Positions 1 to 9,000 of a stretch of DNA of 64,000 nt are shown here, piece after piece. Source of the DNA: Pseudoprimorskyibacter insulae (GTDB taxonomy: Bacteria > Pseudomonadota > Alphaproteobacteria > Rhodobacterales > Rhodobacteraceae); assembly GCF_900302505.1 (NCBI RefSeq), contig NZ_OMOJ01000003.1, positions 286,330 to 350,329 of the forward strand. Direction: 5' to 3'. A program made the translations under genes and the position numbers. The notes beneath the pieces were generated by a model that saw nothing but the letters and a program-made list of their open reading frames with translations, ran no database searches and was not told the origin of the DNA. How positions within the stretch are numbered: position 1 is the first letter of the stretch; every line of letters begins with the position of its first letter.

Positions 1-3000
1 GAATTCACGGTGTAAAGCCCGGCATTGTCTGCCGACACCCCTGCGCCTTCGATCCGCCCCAAGACCACATCCATGGCCGAGGCGTTTTCAATCCGCAGCG
101 TGGAGTAGCCCGTTGGGGCCGACACAGTGGCCCCTTGCATAAAGACACCGCCGGAGCGGATCATTCCGTCGCGAGCGTCAAAGCCCTGCCCCGCCGCCGA
201 CACCGTCAGCTTGGGTGCACCTTTGGAATTGATCGCCACCATATCGGGCAGATAGATTTTGCCGTCTTTGATTGTGACACTATCGACCGGCTTGCCATCG
301 GGGCCAATGGCCGACCGTTCCAGCCCTTCGGTGATGATGCTTTTCGCACCCAGCGGCAGATCTGCGGGGATGATCACGCGCGGCGTCACCACATCGCGCA
401 TGGTGATGTCGCTTTGAACCTGGACTTTGCGGTCCACAATGATCGTCGATTGGTCGTTTTCGGATCCGACGTCCAACCCATAGGCCACCCGGTCCGCCGT
501 GCCATAGATCGAGAACGCTCCGCCGTTCAGCAGATTGCCCGAGTCCGCTGTCAGGTTCAGGTGCCGCGCTTCGATCTGGCTTTGCGTGGTGCCTGCCGAT
601 TTCGCTTCGATCTTCTGGGCGAAATTCGCCGTCATGCCCGCCGTGGCGGAAGTATTGCCACCGATCTGCACGCCCTTGGCATAGGCATCGGCAATGACCA
701 GCACCGCGTCCGAGGCCTGATCGGCCAAAAGCGTGACCGTGTCGCCCGCCAGCTTGGATTGCGACGTGATCTCGACAAAATTGTTGGCCGTGACATTGGT
801 GATGGCCGACCCGCTGTTCACACCGGCCAGCCCAAGGTTCAGCGCCGCCCCATGCGATGTGACGCGCGTTTCTGTGCCGCCTGCCCGCAAGGTTAGCGTA
901 TCGTCTGCGACAATCGTCCCGGCCGAGGTCACCTTGGCCGTCGTGCCCACCGTTGCACTGGCCAAAGATTTGGTGCCTGCAACGCCCGAGGTCGCGTCAG
1001 ATTTTGCATCAACGAACACGAATTCCGCGTGGCTGGCATCGACCGTTATATTCTTGGCTCGCAACGTGCTGCCGCTGTTCAGGTCAATCGTCGCGTTGTT
1101 GGTCACGTTGCCCGCCGCCCGCGCCAGAAGCGCCGCCGCCAGCGCGGTCGTGTCCAGCGTTTCCTTGGCGATCACGGTTTGCTTGGCCGCAGCAGTGATC
1201 GACAGATCCTCAAACGCCTGCATCGTCACGTTCTGCGCGACCTGCACAATCGCCTTGTTGTCGGTTTTGACTGCAAAGGTCGCGATGCTGCCGGTGGCCA
1301 GACCGCCCGACACCAAACTGCCATCCGCAAGCACGGACAGGGTGCTGTCTGCGCCAATCGTCAGGTCGTCTTGGTTGCCGGTAATGACCACGTCCTTCTG
1401 AACGTCGACGCGGGCCGTGACCTGAATGAAGGGATCAACGAATATACCGCCCAAGGCGACAACACCGCCATTGCCGCCACTGGCGACCATATTGGCGGCA
1501 AAGTTCGCCTTGGCCTCAAAGGTTTTGGCATTCGGCACCGCGACATAGGAACTGATCCCGCCCGAGCCACCAAACACCCGAATTTGAGCGCCGTCGCGGA
1601 CTTGGGTTTCCACCACGACAACCGCGTTCACATCGGCCACAATGATACCGGCAGCAAAGCCGCCAAGCGCCAAGGACCGCGATTTTACGTCTGTCGCACC
1701 GCTTTCGACCAGCAGCGACCGCACGCGCATCCGATCCAGCCGTTCGACCTGAACCAGCGCGTCCTTGCCGATATAAGCCTGCACAATCAGGTTGTTGCCC
1801 GTCGTGCCCATGTCGATTTTCAGAACGTTGGCCGTGACCGCGCCAAGGCCCACGCCATAGTTGGTCAGCATATGACTGGTCGTGCCAAAGATCGGCGCAG
1901 GGCTAATCGCCACGCGGCCCGTGGCCTCAACCACCAAGGACCGGGCCGCGACGGTTGCCGCTTCGCCTGCCCCTGAGGATGCCCCAAGGCCGATCTGCGT
2001 CTTGTCGCCGACGGCAGCAATCGTGTCGCCCGTCGCCTCAACGATAACCACCGCCGCGCCCGCCGCGACACCGCCAATGGTGGCCGAACCTGTGGCGACT
2101 TTCAGGTCGATATCCGCATCCGCCGTGATCGACAGATCGCCGGGGCTATAAACCAACAACGTGCCCGAGGATTTACCGCCGCCGCCCAGGTAGGCGGTCG
2201 TATCGCTATCGTCCCGCACCACAGATACAGCCGCTGCGCCGCCGATCAGGCCGCCCGCGCCAGCAACGCCCACCGCCTCGATATCCGAGGTGAGCCGCGA
2301 CGCGATGTCGATGTTCAGTCGGTGTTCCTTGGGCAACAATTGCCCCGAAGCATCCACATAGGCCGTGACCAGCAACGACTGGTTTACAACAGACACGCCA
2401 GCGCCGCCCGCAATGGCACCTGCGCTGACCGCGCCGCCCCAAGCACTCAGCGTCACATCATGGTCCGCGGTCACCGTCAGATCATCGGCCTGCACCGTCG
2501 CGTCAGACAGAATCCGGGCGGTGGTTCCGGCGCGCACATCCGAAGACCGCACCGATGTCGCCCCGTTGATCCGCGCCTTCAGCGCCTGCTGTTTCGCGCT
2601 TTGGGTGTCGGGGCCGATGTCGCCCGAGGTGCCATCATTCAGCAACCCGGCCAGCCCTGCGCGCAGTTCCGTCAAGGCGCTGTCGACAGGTTCCGGCTTG
2701 CCGTTCTTATAGACCACCGCATTGGTCGAACTGCCCGAGGCGCTGCCATAGCTGGCGCGGGTGAACCCCGCATCGGTCATGCCAAGGTTCAGCAGGTTCA
2801 CACTGCCCGACAGGCCAACCCCGCCAAGCGCCCCGGCTGCGGCGTGGCTGGTCACATCCCAAACGCTATAAGCGGTGACATGCACGCCATAGCCTTGCAC
2901 AGACCCGCCGTTGATCTCGGCCACTGTGGCGCGGTCCAGCGTGGCCACGACAAAGCCTGCGCCCGCCGCCGCCGCGCCGCCCGCCAAGCCACCCGCCACC

Positions 3001-6000
3001 GCATCCAGCAACAGGGTGTCTTCGGCGTGGAACGTCGCATCGCCGCTGGCCGCAACCGTCGCGCCGGTGGATTTTGAGGCCGTCTGCCCCTTGGTTTCGA
3101 CATAGACGACACCCGCCGACAAGGCACCGCCTGCCGCACCTGCCGCGCTTGCGCCGACGGTCAGGATGTCTTCGCCCGAGGTGGCCACGACCGACAGATC
3201 GCCCGTCACGTCCACAATCGCGCCGGTGCCCATTTCGGCCACAACGAATTTGTTCAGCAGAACGACCGACACGGCCCCCGCCGCTGCCGCCGTGCCAGCC
3301 CCGCCCATCGCCCCCGCGACAAGGATAAGCTCGGAATCGTGATGCGCGGCGACCGCCATATCCGATTGCGCGCCAATCTTGGCCCCGGCCTGAACACGCG
3401 CAAAGGTGCCCGTCGCCAGATCCGCCACCGAGGCCGATCCGCCAAGCGCCGCAGCGCCTGCGCCGCCAATGCCCGCGCCGACCAAAATGATATTTTCTGA
3501 CGCAATAGCGCCAACCGTTACGGTGTCTTTGGCCGCCACAACGCCGCCAAGGCTGGCCTTGGTATCCCCGTCCAGCATGACAACCGCGCCGCCGATGCCG
3601 CCCGCCGCCGATCCGCCGCCCGCAAGCGATGCGCCCACTGCGATCACGTCATACTGACGGCCTGCCGCCACATGCACACCTTTCTGCGACGTGACGGTGG
3701 TATCATCGCCCAGCACGGCGCCGGAATTGGCGTCGGACGTGCCAGAATGGACCACGCCTTCGATCTGGGCCGTGGTTTCGATGATGTGAATGCCCGCGTG
3801 CCCGCCCATGGCCAGACCTGCCGTGCCGCCGCCCGCGATACCGGCTCCAACGGCCACGACCTCAGTCCGGCTGGTGGCGTTGACGATCACGCCCGACAAC
3901 GCCGCCCGATCCGCGACCGAACTGCGCTGCCCCATGGTCTTGTCGGTTTCAAGGTTGGGAACCGCCAAGGCCCCCGCGCCGCGTTTAATCTGCGGCGACA
4001 GGACAAACAGACCGGTGTCCGACACCTTGGTCAGGTCGATCGCATTGGCCCCCTGCGCCGCATCTTCGGCGTTGGCATGCAGGCTGACACGATTGCCCGG
4101 CAAAACGCGGACATAATAGGTGCCGCCATTGCTCAGCCCGCCGATGCTGCCTTGGCTGCTGACAAACAGAACTTCGTCGCCGGTCTTGAAATTCGTCGGC
4201 GTATCAGAGCCTTCGCCCAGAGTGATCTGGTTGGCGGCATTGTCCACACGCGATGCGCTGAATTCTTGCTGCGCGACCTCGCGGGTGGTTTGGGGGGCCT
4301 CATCCGTGGTGAATTCGCCTGTGTTGACCGTGACAGACGCGGTGCCCCGCGCGTTCAACTTGGCCAATTTGCCCACATGCGCCGTGGTGTTTTTGTCGAT
4401 GAACCCGATGTTCACCGGGATCGCCGCGCCAACGCCTGACCCAGCCCCGGCAATGCTGCCCGCGACGGTGACCACCTCCAACGCGTCATCCGCCGTGACG
4501 GCAATGCTGCCCTGCGCGGTGATGGTGGCCGACGCGCCAATCAGCGCCTCAGTCCGCGTGGTAATGGAGGAAAGCCCCGCCTGAACCGCCAGCGCAAGCG
4601 CCTTGCCGCCCGCGATGCCCATGGTCAGGCCGGTGGTGTCGATTGAGGTCAGCGCATCGACGATCACCGAGCCGCCCGCCTGCGTCGTGCTGGTGTCGCT
4701 AATGGTTCTGATCTTCACCCCATCGCCGATCTTGGCGCGGGTCGTCACGTCGATATAGCCGATATCCGTCGACAGGCCGATCCCGGCCCCTTTGGCCAAT
4801 CCAACCGCGCCAGCGGCGCCGATCAGGTCCAGCGACGAATGCGCCACAACGCGCACATCGCCAAGGGCCGTGGTGATCTGATGCGCCCCATCCCGCGCTG
4901 CGCCATAGGTCAGACTGCCCTCCGCGGCTTCGGTCACAGCGCCGATGGAGGCGATGGTTTCTGTATCAATTTGCGATACACTCGCCACACCGCCTGCGGC
5001 CAGCACCCCCTCGCCCGAGGCAGCCCCGGCAAAGGCGAAGACCTTGGGATCCATGTCCAGATCGGCGGAAACGGTCAGCCCATCTTTGCCCGCCTCGATT
5101 TTGACATAGGGGTCCACAAAGGCCTGCGTTGCCAGATCTAGGCTGAGGATCGTTGCGCTCAGGCCTACTGTCGCCTTGCCGCGTGCCGCCACCTGCCCCG
5201 ACAAAACCATGGATTTCGCTGTGGTACGCGCGTCGACCGTGATGCCGCGCGCCTTGACTGTCCGGGCCAAATCCGCCGCATTGGCCGGGCTGATGAAGGC
5301 CCGCGTGTCCGTGGTGATGACATTGACCGAGACCGACCCGCCCAGCGTCAGCTTCGACGCCACAGCCAAGCCCCCGGTGATCGACCCGATCTCTGCCGCC
5401 TGCACGGCGCGCACGTCGATCAGGGCCCCGGCGGTCAGGGATGCGCTGCGAATATAGGCCTGCGTGGCTGCGTCGATGAAGTTGTAACCAACCGCCGCGC
5501 CCGCGCTATTGCCCTTGCCGCTGACGGCCATAGTGCCGTTCAGGGCGGAAATCACTGTGCTGTCCTTGGCCAAAATCTCGGCATTGCCGATGGCGACGGT
5601 GATCGCGCTATCGCCATTCAGGCCAGCGGTCACCGCACTGGTCACGCCGTTCAGGCCGATGTTGAAGGCCGCGGCATTGGCATCGCGCGATGCAGCCCCG
5701 CCGACGGCGGCGGCGGCGATCTTGCTGCCCAATAGCCCGTCCGAGCTGGCCACGGCCCGGATGGTCAGGCCCGCGACGGTGTTGGCCGTGCCGGTCAGCG
5801 CAGCGGTGGTGCCGGTGATGGTGGCGCTGGTGTTGATCGACACCTCGTTCCAGCCAAGCCCCGCGCCCACGGCGGAACTGTCGCCGCCCGCCAGCGCCAA
5901 GACGCCCGCAAGCGCGGTGATGTTTGTTTTATCGTCAGCCTCAACCCGCAGGGACCGGGCGCGCAGACCGTCGCCATTGGCCAGTTTGGCATTGGCCACC

Positions 6001-9000
6001 AAAGCCTGAACCGAGCCGGAAATATCGTTGGCCGACAGGGTAAACGCCGCCGCAAAGGCGGTCGAAGACAGGCCCGCACTGACCGAGAAGGCCTTGATTT
6101 CACGCGCATCTTCGGCGGTGACAGCCACGTCACCCGTCAGCGAGAACCCGGTCCAGCCGGTGTTCGCGGCAGCGCCCCGCAGCGCGGCCAGTGTTGTACC
6201 GTCCAGATCGTTGTAGCTGGCCGATCCGCCAAGACCCTTGCCCCCGCGCCCTGCGCCCACCGCACCGGCAACCGACACGACCGAGGCGTCGTTCAGCGCG
6301 TCGATGGTCAGCCCGCCGCCCGATGTCACCGACGCGCCATCGAGTTCGGCGGTGACGTCGTAATCCAGGAAATTCGCGCCGACCGATCCGCCAAAACCGT
6401 TGCCCTGCGCCGTGCCAGACACGCCAATGCCCGCCGCTACAGAATACAGATTTCCACCGGCATGCGCGGTGATCGAAATGTCCTGCGCGCTGCCAAGTGC
6501 CAGCGTTAGCGCCGGATCCGAGACCGCGCCATTGCCGCGCACCAGAACCGCCGCCTCAGTGACGGACGCGATATGGCTCAGGCCAAAGGCCCCGGCGATC
6601 ATATCGGTCTTGGCGGTTGCGTCATTGCCGTAACTAGCCGCAACGCCGCCCATGGCGTTGACCACTGTCATGTGGTCCTGCGCATCGACGGTCAGGCCCG
6701 CGCCACCCGAACCGTTCAGCGAAATCCGCCCGTAGCTGGCGATTGTGGCCGAGGTGGTCTGATCGACCTTCCAGAAGGCCGCCGCCCCTGCCACGCCAAA
6801 GCCCGAGGTGGATTTGGGCGCTTCGGCGTCGGCATCGTTCAATTCGGCCCGCGCCCCGCCTTTGTCATCGGTCGGTTTCAGCCCGCCGGTTACGTCGCGG
6901 GTGGCCGGGTCTGCCGCATCCTCGGCGGCATCGTCTGGCGTGGCTTGATTGGCCTCAATGCGCGTACCAGCAAAGGCGGTGTTATAGCTGCCGCCCGTGC
7001 GCAGCGCCTCAACCGATAGGGTGCTGGCGTCAATCAGAATGCCGCCTGAACTGCCTGTGGCCGGTGCCCGCAACGTGCCTGCCTTAGCGCTTTCGCCCGC
7101 GTCGCTATTGGCGATGTCGCCGATATGGGCCAAGGTTTGCCGTTCGGAATTGCCGACCAGCCCGGACACGCCCGCCGCCTTGGCGCCGGTTTCGGCCCAG
7201 ACCACGCCCCCGGCAAAGTTCACCTCATCAATGTCCGAGGTCGCCTTGACCGAGACCGCGCTGCCCCCGGTCAGGGTGCCGCGTTTCGATGTGGTCGCCC
7301 CCGCCGCCGGGGCAAATAGCGCCGCCTCAACCAGACTGTTATGCAGGACAACGCCGACGCTGCCCGCAATGCCAACCGAATCCGCTGCCGGGGCAGAGCC
7401 TGCCGTAATCAGCGCGGCGCGGATCATCTTTTCTGTCGCATCGACGCTGACACTGCCATCGGGACCGGCCCGCAGCGTGGTGCCTTCTTCGATGATCGCC
7501 TTGGCCGTGGTGTCGAACTTCGTCACCAAAAGCGAGCCGCCAGCCCCGTTCCCGCCCGAGCGGTTGACCAAGTCAATCACGCCGCCCGATTTGAAGGTGT
7601 TGCCGATCTTCTTGCCCCAGGTGCCGCCGTCGTCTTCAATTGCGGCTGTGACCGCGTCGGCGGTGCTGGCGGCATTGCCCATGCCCACCAGATCGACCAG
7701 TTCGCGCGACACATTGGCCGCAACCGCGATCGAGCTTCCGCTCCCTTCGGCCCAAGTGACCGTCTGGCCTTCGCCGTCCTTGCGCATCGCGATGCCGTCG
7801 CCGGCGCTGGCCTGATTGATCTTCGCACCCGAGCGGACATAAGCCTCGGCGCGGTCGTCATAGATCAGGATGTTGATCGACCCGCCAAGCGCGGTGGACC
7901 CTGTGTCGGGCGAATTGGTTTGACCTAGCGCCTGACTGTTGACCAGCCCACTTAGGCCGAACAGACCGTCGGTATAGGTGCCGTAAACACCCTGCGGATC
8001 GGCCAGCAGGTCATCGCGCAGCTTGGTCCAGAACTCTTTCTTCCAGATGCCCAAAATCGTTTCGCGCGGCGGCGTGGCAAAGGGATAAGACACATCGGAA
8101 GTCAGGTTCACCGACCCCAGCGCATCAATCCGGGCATAGGCGCCAATCTCGGCCAGCGCGGCATTGTCATAGACCCCGACCGCAATGGCCAGCGCGGCCC
8201 CATCGGCCTTGACCTTTTCATCGCCCGGCTTGCCGACAATGGCGGTGACGCCCGTGGTGACCGTTTGTTCGATGGTCGCAACGATATCGACATCTTGTTC
8301 GGACAGAATCCGGCCAGCCCCTTCGGCGGTGCCAACCTTCACCGTGACATCATGGTTAAAATGCGTGACGCCAACGGATCCGCCAAGGCTAAAGTTGACC
8401 CCCTCGCTCACCGGGTCTTTCGTTTCGGTCTTTTCGTCCTTGGCATCAGTGTCGGTGCCGCTGGAATCCGCCGGATCGGCATTGCCGGTATCGACCGTGC
8501 CCACATCGGGCTTGGCCCCGCCAAAGAAGCCTTTGGCCTTGTCCATGCCTGCGCCCATCAGGTAGCTGGTCAGAACATCTTCGCCGGTGTCGCCCGCGCC
8601 GATTTCACTGCCAGAGGCATTGCTGACGCTGCTGGTCAGCCGGGCGTAGATCCCTACGCCATTGGCCAGATCGGCATCGGGCAGCAGGGTATGCGCATCG
8701 CCCACGCCAAGCGCGGTCAGGTCCACCACTTCGGGCGCATGGGCATAGGCCGATGAGGTGACAAGCCGGAAATGGTCCTGATCAATGCGGACCACGTGAT
8801 AAAGCGTGCCATCCTCTAGCCCGTCAATCGCCGGGTCTTTGATCCGCTCGACCGTGCCGTCGTCATGGGTGACAAAAGTATCAGCCCCGGTGGCATAGAA
8901 CAGGCTATCGCCGGTCTGCCAACCGTGCCCTTTAAGCGTGATGATATCGCTGGCGTCATCCACGGCGCTGGTGGGCGTGAAGCTGACCGCCGCGCGGGTG